Origin: DASYPP01 sp036006525
GTDB taxonomy: Bacteria; Gemmatimonadota; Gemmatimonadetes; Gemmatimonadales; GWC2-71-9
NCBI GenBank assembly: GCA_036006525.1
Contig: DASYPP010000062.1
Location: forward strand, 16,876 to 80,875
Length of the DNA stretch: 64,000 bases
Direction: 5' to 3'
Below the pieces are notes generated by a model. It was not told the origin of the DNA. It made no database searches and saw only the letters and a list, made by a program, of their open reading frames with translations. A program made the translations under genes and the position numbers. Positions 49,222 through 57,922 of the stretch are shown here, piece by piece. Position 1 is the first letter of the stretch. Each line of letters starts with the position of its first letter.

Positions 49222-51697
49222 TCCGGTCGATCCGCGCGACCACGTCCTGAAGGTGCAGGCGGGTCGCCCGGTCAATGACCCGGGGCAACGCCGCCTGGGC
49301 CTCCCGCCGCACGTCCATCAGGTCTCCCCTCGCGAACGCCGGAATATCGGACTGGCTCATGTCCACATTGGTGACGGTCACGAACGCCTGGATGGCCGGC
49401 GGGATTGGCGGCAGCTCCTGGGTCATCAGGTACTCCATCCGCTCGATGTAGCCGCGCTGGAGATTGCGCCGATACTCGTCGATGACCCGCCCATTCGGCA
49501 GCTCGGTCCAGATTGCCCGGTGCACGTCACCGAACAGGTCGGCCAGGGTATAGGCGCCGCGGCCCAGGGCCGCCTCTGATTCGATCAACCGCTGGAGCCG
49601 GCGGGGCTCCAGGACATTGTTGAGCACCGAGACCTGGCGGGCGCGGATCCGGTCCACGATCCCGGCATGCTCGATCCGGGAAAGGATGTCGCGGTCGATC
49701 ATCCAGTCCGGGGTCTGGAAGGCCTGGGCCGACAGGAAGCCCATTGCCTGCTGCTGGCGGAGTTTGGGAATGCTGGTATACACCGCTCCATCCTGGCCCT
49801 GCGCCTTCCGGGTCTGGTCCACTCCGCCGATGATCGTCGTCACGTGGCCCATGTACCGGCCCCACTGGATGATCACCTGGTTGTACAGCTCGGCGAGCTG
49901 GCTGTAGTCGTCTCCTTCCCGAAAACTCCAGCGCGGCAGCTCCACCATGATTCGCTTCAGGTTGGCGATGCCATAGGTGCTTGCCTTGACCCCGTCGTCG
50001 CCCAGGTCCTCGGTTTGTGACCCGGGATCGATGGAGCTGGGATCGCCGAAGCGGTACATCGGGTCCCCGGCGTGCTCCCGGATCCACCCGTCCAGCGTGC
50101 TCCGCTCGGAGTCGGGAGAGACCTTGCCGATGATGGGCCGGTATCCCCACCGGATCGAGTAGAGATCGTAGACCCCGATGTTGGGAGTAAACGAGACGCC
50201 GCTGTCGCCCGGCTGCGCGATGTAGTTGAAACGGGCGTAATCCATGATCGACGGCGCGGTCCCCATCCGCCGGGTGAAGCCGGGCGAGCGAAGGGAATCC
50301 ACCGGATAGGACGAGCTGGCCTTCATGTTGTGGGGCAGCCCGAGGGTATGTCCCACTTCGTGGGCCGCGACAAACCGGATCAGTTGCCCCATGACCGAGT
50401 CCTGGAACCGGATATTCCGGGCGTTGGGGTTCACGGCCGCTGTCTGGATGAGATACCAGTCCCGCAGCAGGTTCATCACGTTGTGGTACCACCCGATGTC
50501 GCTTTCGAGGATTTCGCCGGTCCGGGGATCGGAAACGTGGGGGCCGTAGGCGTTCTCGACATCCGAGGGGAAGTAACGGATCACCGAATAGCGGACGTCC
50601 TCGGGGCTGAACTCGGGATCTTCCGCGGCGGTCGGCGGGTCCTTGGCCACGATGGCGTTCTTGAACCCGGCGGCCTCGAAGGCGCGGTTCCAGTCGTTGA
50701 CTCCCTGCTTGATGTAGGGCCGCCACTTCATCGGGGTGGCCGGGTCGATGTAATACACGATCTGGTGCACCGGCTCGACCAGCTCGCCGCGGTTGAACGC
50801 CGCCGTATCCTTCGGTTCCAGGCGCCAGCGGGTGATGTATCGGCGCCGGTCGGCCCGCTGCTCGTCGCGGCCATAGTCGGTCTGCTCGATCCGGAAGAAG
50901 CCAACCCGCTCGTCGTAAAGCCGGGCCTGCATCGGGCGGTCGGGCAGCAGGATCATCGAGTGCGCCATCTCCAGCGAGATCGTCCCGGTCTCGGTGTTGG
51001 AGGGCGCCTTGGTCGCTTCGTAGGTCAGGACGGTACGGACTTCGATGTTGCGGGGATAGCTGTGGGCCGAGGAGAGGAACGAGCGGCCCTCGTCGAGGCG
51101 GCGGACTCCGTACGCCTCTCGCCGATCCTGGCTCAGGCCGACGACCGGGACGTCCTTGGTGAACAGGGCGGTCACGTCAATGACGACGTTGCTGGAGTCC
51201 TGGTTGTACGCCAGGATCGGATAGGCCGCGACGATCGGCTCGAAGTTGGAATTGTGCACCGCGGTCGCGATGGGCAGGGAATCGTCCGCGACGTTCACGT
51301 AGCTCACGGTGCGGACCAGGATGCGATCGCCCTGGCGCTGCCAGCGCACCACTTCCTCGTTCGCTTCCTCGCCGCCATAGCCGATGGCGGTGGCGGTCCG
51401 GGAGATCCGGCTCACCAGGAGCATCTCCCGGTTGAGCATGGCGGTGGGGATTTCGTACAGCAGGGAATCCCCGATCCGATGCACGATGAACAGGCCGGAG
51501 TCGGTCTTGGCGCGGTCGGTCACCACATCTTTATAGGGCCGGATGCGGGGCTTGGCATGGGTAGTGTCGCGGCCGGAGGGTGCTGCGCCCGGCCCGGCGC
51601 CGGCGGGGGAAGCGGCCGTGGTCGGAGAAGAATGGGAGCAACCCGAGGCGAGCAGGCCGCCGGCCAGGAGCCAGGTGAAGACAGACACCGGTTTCAT
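49202..51697 (-). CDS. lipoprotein zinc metalloprotease (DUF5117/DUF4953 type, HEVGHTLGLPH)
   Basis: An 831-residue lipoprotein (LLASGC lipobox, Cys about 20). The metzincin-like zinc site is HEVGHTLGLPHN (His446, Glu447, His450, His456), followed by a Met-turn candidate PSIMDYARFNY. Upstream segments TVSYVNVADDSLP, VRTVLTYEATKAPSNTETGTISLEMAHSMILLPDRPM and YYIDPATPMKWRPYIKQGVNDWNRAFEAAGF are typical of the large zinc-dependent proteases abundant in Gemmatimonadota and Bacteroidota. It acts on the periplasmic or outer face. It is divergent from an amidohydrolase gene with a 104-base gap. Confidence 0.95.
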   Translation of the reverse strand: MKPVSVFTWLLAGGLLASGCSHSSPTTAASPAGAGPGAAPSGRDTTHAKPRIRPYKDVVTDRAKTDSGLFIVHRIGDSLLYEIPTAMLNREMLLVSRISRTATAIGYGGEEANEEVVRWQRQGDRILVRTVSYVNVADDSLPIATAVHNSNFEPIVAAYPILAYNQDSSNVVIDVTALFTKDVPVVGLSQDRREAYGVRRLDEGRSFLSSAHSYPRNIEVRTVLTYEATKAPSNTETGTISLEMAHSMILLPDRPMQARLYDERVGFFRIEQTDYGRDEQRADRRRYITRWRLEPKDTAAFNRGELVEPVHQIVYYIDPATPMKWRPYIKQGVNDWNRAFEAAGFKNAIVAKDPPTAAEDPEFSPEDVRYSVIRYFPSDVENAYGPHVSDPRTGEILESDIGWYHNVMNLLRDWYLIQTAAVNPNARNIRFQDSVMGQLIRFVAAHEVGHTLGLPHNMKASSSYPVDSLRSPGFTRRMGTAPSIMDYARFNYIAQPGDSGVSFTPNIGVYDLYSIRWGYRPIIGKVSPDSERSTLDGWIREHAGDPMYRFGDPSSIDPGSQTEDLGDDGVKASTYGIANLKRIMVELPRWSFREGDDYSQLAELYNQVIIQWGRYMGHVTTIIGGVDQTRKAQGQDGAVYTSIPKLRQQQAMGFLSAQAFQTPDWMIDRDILSRIEHAGIVDRIRARQVSVLNNVLEPRRLQRLIESEAALGRGAYTLADLFGDVHRAIWTELPNGRVIDEYRRNLQRGYIERMEYLMTQELPPIPPAIQAFVTVTNVDMSQSDIPAFARGDLMDVRREAQAALPRVIDRATRLHLQDVVARIDRIMDSKR

Positions 51698-51801
51698 GTA
51701 AAGGCCTTTTGAGGAGTCGATGGGAGCTTGTGGGGGCTATATCTTAGTCCGGCCCCAATTGAGACGGAAGAGGCCCACCCGATGGAGAAAGGACGCCACG
51801 C

Positions 51802-53070
51802 ATGAAGCGCCTCCCCCTGGTCCTGGCAGCGCTGTGGGTATGCATCTCGACGCCAGCCCCTGCCCAAGACTCGGTGACGGTCATTCGGGCCGCCCGGATG
51901 CTCGATGTCGTCAGGGGCGTCATCGTCGCGAACCCGGTCGTCGCCGTGCAATCCGGGAGGATACTGTCGGTTGAATCGGGACAGGCGCCGGCCGGTGCCC
52001 GGGTGATCGACCTGGGCGATGTGACCCTGTTGCCCGGCCTGATCGACATGCACGTGCACCTGACCGGCGATCTCTCGGGCGACTGGGTGACGCGGGATGT
52101 GCGGGAAGGCCCAGCCGACGAAGCCCTTCGCGGTGCCCACAATGCCCGGCTCACCTTGCGCGCCGGATTCACCACGGTGCGAAACCTGGGCGCGGGCGGG
52201 TTCAGTGACGTGGCGCTCATGCACGCGATCGACCGGGGAGACGTCGAAGGGCCGCGGATCATTCCAGCCGGCCACGCCATTGGGATCACCGGCGGGCATT
52301 GCGACGTCACCGGGTATGCGCCGGGGATTCTGGAAGGCGGAATTGAGTCGGGGGTGGCGGATGGGGTGGACGCGGTCGTGCGAGCGGTACGCTACCAGAT
52401 CAAGCACGGCGCCCAGGTCATCAAGATCTGCGCGACCGCCGGTGTCTTGTCATTCGAGGGCCCGGTTGGGGCGCAGCAACTCTCCGAGGAGGAGATGCGG
52501 GCCATCGTGGAGGAGGCCCATCGCCACGGGCTCCGGGTCGCGGCCCACGCCCATGGGACCGAGGGCATCCTCGCGGCCGTCCGGGCGGGAGTCAATTCCA
52601 TCGAGCATGGGTCCATGTTGAGCGATGAAGCGATCGCCCTCATGAAAGCCCAGGGGACCTACCTGGTGCCCACGACCAGCCTCGCCGATCGCATTGATCT
52701 CAACAACCTCCCCCCTCCGATCCGGTCCAAGGCGGAGCGCCTGATCCCGCTCGCGAGGGAGAGCGTGAGCCGCGCCATCCGGGCCGGCGTCAAGATCGCG
52801 TTCGGCACCGACGCCGCGGTTATCCCCCATGGCACCAACGCAACCGAGTTTGCCGCGCTGGTCCGCCGGGGGATGAAGCCCGTCGACGCGATTCGCGCCG
52901 CCACGCTGTACGCGGCCGACCTGCTCGGCGTGGATGATCGTGGGGTGATCGCCCCGGGAAAACTGGCTGATTTGGTTGCGGTCCCGGGTAATCCGCTGGA
53001 GGATATCAGGGTGACGGAGCGAGTGAGCTGGGTGATGAAAGCTGGAGTTGAGTACTTGCCGAATCACTAG
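51802..53070 (+). CDS. exported amidohydrolase, imidazolonepropionase-like (metal-dependent)
   Basis: A 422-residue protein with a signal peptide (LVLAALWVCISTPAPAQ) and the amidohydrolase TIM barrel. Metal ligands are visible as GLIDMHVHL, the Lys site in GAQVIKICATAGVLS, His in RVAAHAHGTEG and SIEHGSML, and the Asp of AFGTDAAVIPHGTNA. The closing PGKLADLVAVPGNPLEDI is typical. Exported enzymes of this group hydrolyse N-acyl amino acids or dipeptides ending in proline or arginine; the precise substrate is unclear. GAGAAAGGA lies upstream of the start. It is convergent with the next amidohydrolase gene. Confidence 0.93.
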   Translation: MKRLPLVLAALWVCISTPAPAQDSVTVIRAARMLDVVRGVIVANPVVAVQSGRILSVESGQAPAGARVIDLGDVTLLPGLIDMHVHLTGDLSGDWVTRDVREGPADEALRGAHNARLTLRAGFTTVRNLGAGGFSDVALMHAIDRGDVEGPRIIPAGHAIGITGGHCDVTGYAPGILEGGIESGVADGVDAVVRAVRYQIKHGAQVIKICATAGVLSFEGPVGAQQLSEEEMRAIVEEAHRHGLRVAAHAHGTEGILAAVRAGVNSIEHGSMLSDEAIALMKAQGTYLVPTTSLADRIDLNNLPPPIRSKAERLIPLARESVSRAIRAGVKIAFGTDAAVIPHGTNATEFAALVRRGMKPVDAIRAATLYAADLLGVDDRGVIAPGKLADLVAVPGNPLEDIRVTERVSWVMKAGVEYLPNH

Positions 53071-53109
53071 CGGGGTCGTTGACAACTGCGCGGCTGCCGA
53101 GCTTTGCCA

Positions 53110-53247
53110 CATCCAACGCGGAGACGCAGAGGCGCAGAGTATCGCAGAACAAATACTGTTTGTCTCTTCTGGTGTTCGGTTTCCTTGGCGTAAGGTCAGT
53201 AGACCAGCTCCGCGAATCTCGGCGCCTCCGCGGCTCTGCGTTGGATG
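53110..53247. repeat. split-palindrome tandem array, word CATCCAACGCnGAGnCGCAGAG
   Basis: The left arm (53110-53148) starts CATCCAACGCGGAGACGC and continues with GCAGAG units. The right arm (53208-53247) is the inverse, ending TCTGCGTTGGATG. The spacer is about 59 bases. It fills the gap between convergent amidohydrolase genes, stops nine bases short of the second one, and is the second copy of the word found at 13698-13815. Confidence 0.92.
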
Positions 53248-53256
53248 TTGCAGTTC

Positions 53257-54933
53257 TCAATTGCTCGTCTGGTACCCGGGGCCGCGCACAAATCTCCCCG
53301 GCATGGCCCCGGTATGTTCTCCGTTCTTGAGGACCTGCACGCCGTTCACGAACACGTCCACCATACCGGTGGCGTACTGGTGAGGCTGCTCGAAGGTCGC
53401 GTGGTCCTGGATAGTGGCCGGGTCGAACACCACAACGTCCGCGAAGTTCCCCGGCACCAGGCTGCCGCGCCGCTGGATCCGGAGGTTGGACGCCGGCAGC
53501 GAAGTGAGCCGGCGGATTGCCTCCGGCAACGGCACCAGGTGCTCATCGCGCACGTACCTGGCCAGCAGCCGGGCGAAGTTCCCGTAAGTCCGGGGGTGCG
53601 GGTTGCTGTTGAGGAAGACGCCTTCGGTCGAGTTGGAGGCGCCATCCGACCCGAAACTCACCCAGGGTAGCTGCACTTGCTTCCGCACGTTGTCTTCCGA
53701 CATCGTGAAAAAGACGCAATCGACCCGGCTGTCGTCCTGGATTACCAGGTCCATGGCTGTCTCTTCGGGTGAGGTGCCCCGCATCGCCGCGACCTGGGCC
53801 AGCGTCCTCCCCGTGAGGTAACGCAGGCTGTCGGTCTTGAACCCGGCGAGCAGGATGCCGCCGGGCCCGCCGCTGTTGGCGAAGAAGTTGTCGTAGTCGC
53901 CGCCTTCGCCCCGCATCTCGCGGCCCAGCCGGACGCGAATCGCCGGGTCCTTGAGCCGTTCCACCCAGGCCCGGTGGCCGCCTTCCTGGACCCAGGTCGG
54001 CATCGTCGCATCGAGCCCCGTGCTGCTGGCGGGGTAGGTGTACATGTCGGCGGTGATCGCCAGCCCACGGGCCCGTGCCGCCTCCACCCGCGCGATGAGC
54101 GTGTCCATCTTGCCCCAGTTGGGCCGCCCCGAGGCCTTCACGTGATAGATCTCGGCGCGGATACCCGCCTCCCGCGCGATGGTCATCAATTCGTCCAGCG
54201 CTTCAAGCAGGTGGCGCCCTTCGTCCCGCATGTGGGAGATGTACATCCCGTTGTATTGCGCCGCGACCCGCGACATCGCGATCAGCTCGTCGGTGCGGGC
54301 ATAGTTGGCCGGCGCATAGATCAGCGAGGATCCGACACCCAGGGCGCCTTCTTCCATTGCCCGGCGCACCAGCGCCTCCATTCGAGTCAGCTCCGACGCC
54401 GTGGGCGGGCGGTTATCCCAGCCGATCACGTTCTCCCGGATCGTCGCCGCGCCGACGAAGGAGGCGACGTTGGTTGAGATCCCCCGGTGCTCCAGCCAGC
54501 TGAGGTACTCTCCCAGCGTGGTCCAGGACACGTCGTACTTGATGTCGCCCTGCTCGAGCGGCGCCAGCTTCTTCATCGAATCACTGAGCGGGCCCATTGA
54601 TTCGCCCTCGCCCATGACCTCGAGGGTCACTCCCTGCCGGATATCGCTTTGGGAACGCCCGTCCTGGATCAGCGACTCGTTGGCCCAGCTCAGCATGTTG
54701 ATGAACCCGGGAGCCACGGCCAGGCCCCGGGCGTCCACCTCGGTCGTGCCTCGTCCACCGACTGCTCCGACCTGCACAATGCTATCTCCCCTGATCGCGA
54801 TATCGCCGACAAACGGCGCGCCGCCCCGGCCATCGTAGATGGTGCCGTTCCTGATGACGATATCGAACTCGGCCCTTGGCAGTGAACCTAGGGCGAGGAA
54901 GGGCAAGAGCGATAGAAAAAGGAGTCGGCGCAT
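53257..54933 (-). CDS. exported D-aminoacylase-like amidohydrolase with altered metal site
   Basis: A 558-residue protein with a signal peptide (LLFLSLLPFLALGSLP) and the N-acyl-D-amino-acid deacylase layout: VIRNGTIYDGRGG, ISHMRDEG (His), AEIYHVKASGRPNWGK (His), SFGSDGASN (Asp) and the closing PGNFADVVVFDP. The first metal motif, normally GFIDxHxHxD, reads GFINMLSWANESL, and the bridging Cys segment is EVMGEGESMGP. Two conserved ligands of the binuclear site are therefore missing. It may use one metal or act on a different substrate. Overlap with a tandem-repeat gap at its 3' end is avoided by nine bases. Confidence 0.9.
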   Translation of the reverse strand: MRRLLFLSLLPFLALGSLPRAEFDIVIRNGTIYDGRGGAPFVGDIAIRGDSIVQVGAVGGRGTTEVDARGLAVAPGFINMLSWANESLIQDGRSQSDIRQGVTLEVMGEGESMGPLSDSMKKLAPLEQGDIKYDVSWTTLGEYLSWLEHRGISTNVASFVGAATIRENVIGWDNRPPTASELTRMEALVRRAMEEGALGVGSSLIYAPANYARTDELIAMSRVAAQYNGMYISHMRDEGRHLLEALDELMTIAREAGIRAEIYHVKASGRPNWGKMDTLIARVEAARARGLAITADMYTYPASSTGLDATMPTWVQEGGHRAWVERLKDPAIRVRLGREMRGEGGDYDNFFANSGGPGGILLAGFKTDSLRYLTGRTLAQVAAMRGTSPEETAMDLVIQDDSRVDCVFFTMSEDNVRKQVQLPWVSFGSDGASNSTEGVFLNSNPHPRTYGNFARLLARYVRDEHLVPLPEAIRRLTSLPASNLRIQRRGSLVPGNFADVVVFDPATIQDHATFEQPHQYATGMVDVFVNGVQVLKNGEHTGAMPGRFVRGPGYQTSN

Positions 54934-54983
54934 TATCAGCCTGTGCGTAGGGATCCAGTGCGATTGAATCTTTGGCGCGCTTC

Positions 54984-55060
54984 ACCGCAGAGCCGCGGAG
55001 CGCGCAGAGGTTTCGCAGAGGACAAACTTACCGCCTTACCGCCGTACCGCCCTGCCGCCT
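54984..55060. repeat. chimeric lone arms: CGCAGAG run joined to TTACCGCC run
   Basis: 54984-55022 is a run of CGCAGAG-type units like one arm of the CATCCAACGC family, but without its CATCCAACGC cap and partner. It is followed five bases later by 55028-55060, a run of TTACCGCC/GTACCGCC units like the array at 59993-60031. Neither has an inverted partner nearby. It lies between the D-aminoacylase start and the end of the next gene. Confidence 0.7.
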
Positions 55061-55799
55061 AGCTATGACACCATCCCTTGCCGCACACAATCCACAGCTG
55101 CCGCCCCTTCGCGTCGTCCCCGATCCACCAGGCATCCTTGCCGGGCGGGATTTCCGCGGGGGCGCGGGGAGAATAGGCGAGCAGGATTTGTCGCGGGGAG
55201 GCCAGGGCGGACGTCGTCCAGAGTTCGCCGGGCAGGGTGTTGCCCAGTGTGCCGCGGACCCAGAGAAAGTTGTCGCCGCTTCGCAAGCCCAGCGAGGCGA
55301 AGGGGACGTCGCTCCGCATCCGCGCCAGGATCCGACCCTGGGACAGGGCGAGAGAATCCAGGCGGCGGAGTCCGGCGAGTGGTTCCAGGTGGATCATGGG
55401 CTCGCGTCCGAAGGAGTCCGCGGGGAGCTGGAGATCCTGGCCCCGAGACGGATCGAACTGCATCTGGCGCGCATAGTCGAGGAAGTTTCCCATGGGAACT
55501 GCGCTGGGATTCTGGAACGTCGGTGCCGGGGCAGTAAAGACCTCCGGAGTCACCGGCACCGGCACCGGGCCCGGCAACCGATTGTTGTCGTCACCGGTCA
55601 CGATCGCCGACTCGGGAACACTGATGACTCCGCTGGAGTCGGCCTCGGCTGCCGCGATGGCACGGGCCTGCCCGGGCGGCTTCTCCCGCCGTTCGCTCCA
55701 GAGCCAGACCCCGGCGGCGCCGATCAGCACCAGGACAACGATCCATAAACCCGGGCCGGACCTGGCTCGTGCGAAGTAGAGGCCTTCAGGTGGAGTCAT
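55059..55799 (-). CDS. single-pass membrane protein, unknown function
   Basis: A 246-residue protein with one N-terminal helix (about 18-35, LWIVVLVLIGAAGVWLW) after a short cytosolic stretch, a Pro-rich linker (NRLPGPVPVPVTPEV) and a periplasmic domain ending WWIGDDAKGRQLWIVCGKGWC. The domain segment MRSDVPFASLGLRSGDNFLWVRG resembles a PDZ-like loop, but I would not name it. Its ATG overlaps the stop of the epimerase-like gene by four bases, so it is the last gene of the molybdenum-accessory operon by position. Function unknown. Confidence 0.7.
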   Translation of the reverse strand: MTPPEGLYFARARSGPGLWIVVLVLIGAAGVWLWSERREKPPGQARAIAAAEADSSGVISVPESAIVTGDDNNRLPGPVPVPVTPEVFTAPAPTFQNPSAVPMGNFLDYARQMQFDPSRGQDLQLPADSFGREPMIHLEPLAGLRRLDSLALSQGRILARMRSDVPFASLGLRSGDNFLWVRGTLGNTLPGELWTTSALASPRQILLAYSPRAPAEIPPGKDAWWIGDDAKGRQLWIVCGKGWCHS

Positions 55800-56467
55800 A
55801 TGGCCTGAAAATCTAACGCCGCCCGAATCTCCGGCACCTCCATCACCCGGAGTCCATCGCTCGGTGCTTCCACCGCATACACCAGCGCGCTCACCATTTG
55901 ACGCCAGGTGACCAGCCCCAACCGGAGCGCGCCGGCGCGAGTGGGTGGCAGGAGCTTGAGGAGCCAGTACACCGGGACCATGGCGTAGGGCCAGCGATGC
56001 CCGGGGCCGAGGACGTACCAGGGTCGGATCATCGTCGCGGCCAGTCCGCTGCTTCGAATGATCTCCTCGGCCCGCATCCGGGCCGCCACGTACGCCCGCA
56101 TAACCGGAGCGGGGTGGGCGACACTCACGTACACGAAGTTTCGAATCCCGGCCACGACCGCCGCCGGCACGGCGGCCTGCACCGAGGCAAGGTCGATCCG
56201 GAGGAAGTCCTGGGCCTTGGCCGGCGAGGGATGGGAGACGCCCACCAGGTGGACGAAGGTGTCGGATGGCGGGACCTGGCCGGCGTAGCTGATACCGTGC
56301 AGCGCATCGCCGGTGACGGGCACCGCGCCAGCCGGGAGTTTCCGTTCCGAGCCCTGGCGGGCCAGCGCCCTGACCTGGTGACCGCGCCGAAGCAGCGCTT
56401 TGATCAGCCGGGTGCCGATGTAGCCGGTGCCGCCGGCTATGAAGACGTTACGCGGGGAGCTTCCCAT
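55796..56467 (-). CDS. NAD(P)-binding epimerase/NmrA-type SDR
   Basis: A 223-residue atypical SDR. The N-terminal GGTGYIG (12-18) binds NAD(P); RRGHQVRALAR is the second strand; FVHLVGVSHPSP and FVYVSVAHPAPVMRAYVAARMRAEEIIRSSGLAATMIRPWYVLGPGHRWP match complex-I-assembly NDUFA9-like and NAD(P)H-binding family members. The classical Tyr-x-x-x-Lys is present only loosely (AYVAAR). It overlaps the xdhC gene by 20 bases and the next gene by four, so it is part of the same operon. Substrate unknown. Confidence 0.87.
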   Translation of the reverse strand: MGSSPRNVFIAGGTGYIGTRLIKALLRRGHQVRALARQGSERKLPAGAVPVTGDALHGISYAGQVPPSDTFVHLVGVSHPSPAKAQDFLRIDLASVQAAVPAAVVAGIRNFVYVSVAHPAPVMRAYVAARMRAEEIIRSSGLAATMIRPWYVLGPGHRWPYAMVPVYWLLKLLPPTRAGALRLGLVTWRQMVSALVYAVEAPSDGLRVMEVPEIRAALDFQAI

Positions 56468-57470
56468 ACCGCACCATGGTCATCTCCGCGAGAATGGCGA
56501 GTGCGATTTCGGCCGGTTCCCGGCCGCCCAGGTCGAGTCCTATCGGTCCGTGCAGCCGGGCCAGGTCCGGGGGGCCAAACCCCGCCGCAATGAGCCGGTC
56601 GCGGCGGGCGGCCTGGGTCTTCCGGGATCCGATAGCGCCGATATACGCCGCCTTCGACCGGAGCGCCAGATCGAGCGCCGGCTCATCGAACTTGGGATCG
56701 TGAGAAAGTACGCAGACATAGGTGGCGGCATCCACGCCGACCCGGGGGAACACCTGGTCGGGCCAGTCCTGGATCAGCTCGTCGGCGTCGGGGAAACGCT
56801 GGCGATTGAGGAACTCCTCCCGGCCGTCGGCCACGATGGTGTAGTAGCCCAGCTGCTTCGCGATCGGGACCAGCGCCGCGGCGACCTGGACGGCGCCCAC
56901 GATAAGGAGCCGGGGCCGGCGAGGAAACACTTCGAGGAAGTACGAGGTGCGCTGCGCTTCCTTGCCAATGACGACGACCTGGCTGATGCGGTCTCGCAGC
57001 GCTCCCTGGGCTGCAGCTCGAAGGTCCGAGTCGGGTTCTCCCGGTCCGGCCTCCCCGCCGTCTTCCTTGAACAGCCACGCAAGGCCGATCGGCTGGACAC
57101 CTGCGACGACGGTAGCGACGACCGCTGACTCGGGGTCGTCGAGCACGCCCCGCACCATGCTCGTCACCCTGGGTTCGATCAGCACCTCGATGGTGCCGCC
57201 GCAGGCCAGGCCGACGCTCCACGCCATTTCATCGCTGACGCCGTAGCGCCGGACTCGCGACTCGCCGGCCTTTATCGCCTCCATCACTTCACCGGCCACC
57301 GCGGTCTCCACGCACCCGCCGGACACGGAGCCCGCCATGGCGCCATCCTCCCGCACCAGCAGTGTGGCGCCGGGCTGGCGGGGGGCCGACCCGCTGAGGC
57401 CGATGACCACCGCCCTCCCGATTTTCCCTCCGGTTCCCAGCGCCTGGAGCGCGGTCACCAGGTCCCGCAT
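56448..57470 (-). CDS. xdhC: XdhC/CoxF/CoxI family molybdenum-enzyme maturation factor
   Basis: A 340-residue protein. An N-terminal XdhC_CoxI domain has GSAPRQPGATLLVREDGAMAGSVSGGCVE and GLACGGTIEVLIEP, with the conserved Cys residues. A C-terminal Rossmann domain holds RLLIVGAVQVAAALVPIAKQLGYYTIVADGREEF and YVCVLSHDPKFDEPAL, ending IGLDLGGREPAEIALAILAEM. Such proteins bind and sulfurate molybdenum cofactor before insertion into xanthine-dehydrogenase or CO-dehydrogenase-type hydroxylases. The ATG at 57470 overlaps the coxG-like stop by one base. Confidence 0.94.
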   Translation of the reverse strand: MRDLVTALQALGTGGKIGRAVVIGLSGSAPRQPGATLLVREDGAMAGSVSGGCVETAVAGEVMEAIKAGESRVRRYGVSDEMAWSVGLACGGTIEVLIEPRVTSMVRGVLDDPESAVVATVVAGVQPIGLAWLFKEDGGEAGPGEPDSDLRAAAQGALRDRISQVVVIGKEAQRTSYFLEVFPRRPRLLIVGAVQVAAALVPIAKQLGYYTIVADGREEFLNRQRFPDADELIQDWPDQVFPRVGVDAATYVCVLSHDPKFDEPALDLALRSKAAYIGAIGSRKTQAARRDRLIAAGFGPPDLARLHGPIGLDLGGREPAEIALAILAEMTMVRYGKLPA

Positions 57471-57922
57471 CAGGCGGCGGCCTCGGTTGCCGCGACGAAG
57501 CGCTGCCAAAAGCGCTCGGTCAGGTCCCGGGCCAGGACCTCAAGCCGCTTGCCCGCGATACGGGCGAGAAATCCGCTGATGTCGGTGGTCGCGTTCCAAT
57601 TGAGCTGAGTGTGGCCGTCGGCGAGAGGTTCCAGGTGCACCCGGGAGTCGACCTGGATGGAAGAGGCCGTCGCCTTGCCCCGGGCTTTCATCTTGAATTC
57701 CTGCTCGGGGACCAGGTCGTGCAGCTCGACGTGCATGGTGAAATCCACTTTGAACGAGCCCAGCTTGATGCCGGTGATGACCTGGAAGTGGTTGGGATCC
57801 TGGACCACGACGCGCTGGACTCCGGGGCCGGAGGCCCCGACCACCTGGGGGTCGGTAAGCCGTTGCCACACGGTGGAAATCGGTGCCCTGGTTTCGGCGG
57901 TTCCGCTGAAAGAAAAATTCAT
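57470..57922 (-). CDS. coxG: CoxG-like SRPBCC family protein (CO dehydrogenase subunit G)
   Basis: A 150-residue SRPBCC (START-like) protein: MNFSFSGTAETRAPISTVWQRLTDPQVVGASGPGVQRV, the central IKLGSFKVDFTMHVELHDLVPEQEFKMKARGKA and the closing C-terminal helix. CoxG proteins help recruit CO-dehydrogenase-like molybdenum hydroxylases to the membrane. The canonical family length is about 150-200 residues; this one lacks the C-terminal membrane-anchor extension found in some CoxG. It overlaps mocA upstream by four bases and xdhC downstream by one base. Confidence 0.92.
   Translation of the reverse strand: MNFSFSGTAETRAPISTVWQRLTDPQVVGASGPGVQRVVVQDPNHFQVITGIKLGSFKVDFTMHVELHDLVPEQEFKMKARGKATASSIQVDSRVHLEPLADGHTQLNWNATTDISGFLARIAGKRLEVLARDLTERFWQRFVAATEAAA

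Noticed and set aside
47089..49275. 728-residue open frame opposite the CHASE4 kinase
   Set aside because: Antisense shadow of a gene whose kinase and receiver motifs are intact.
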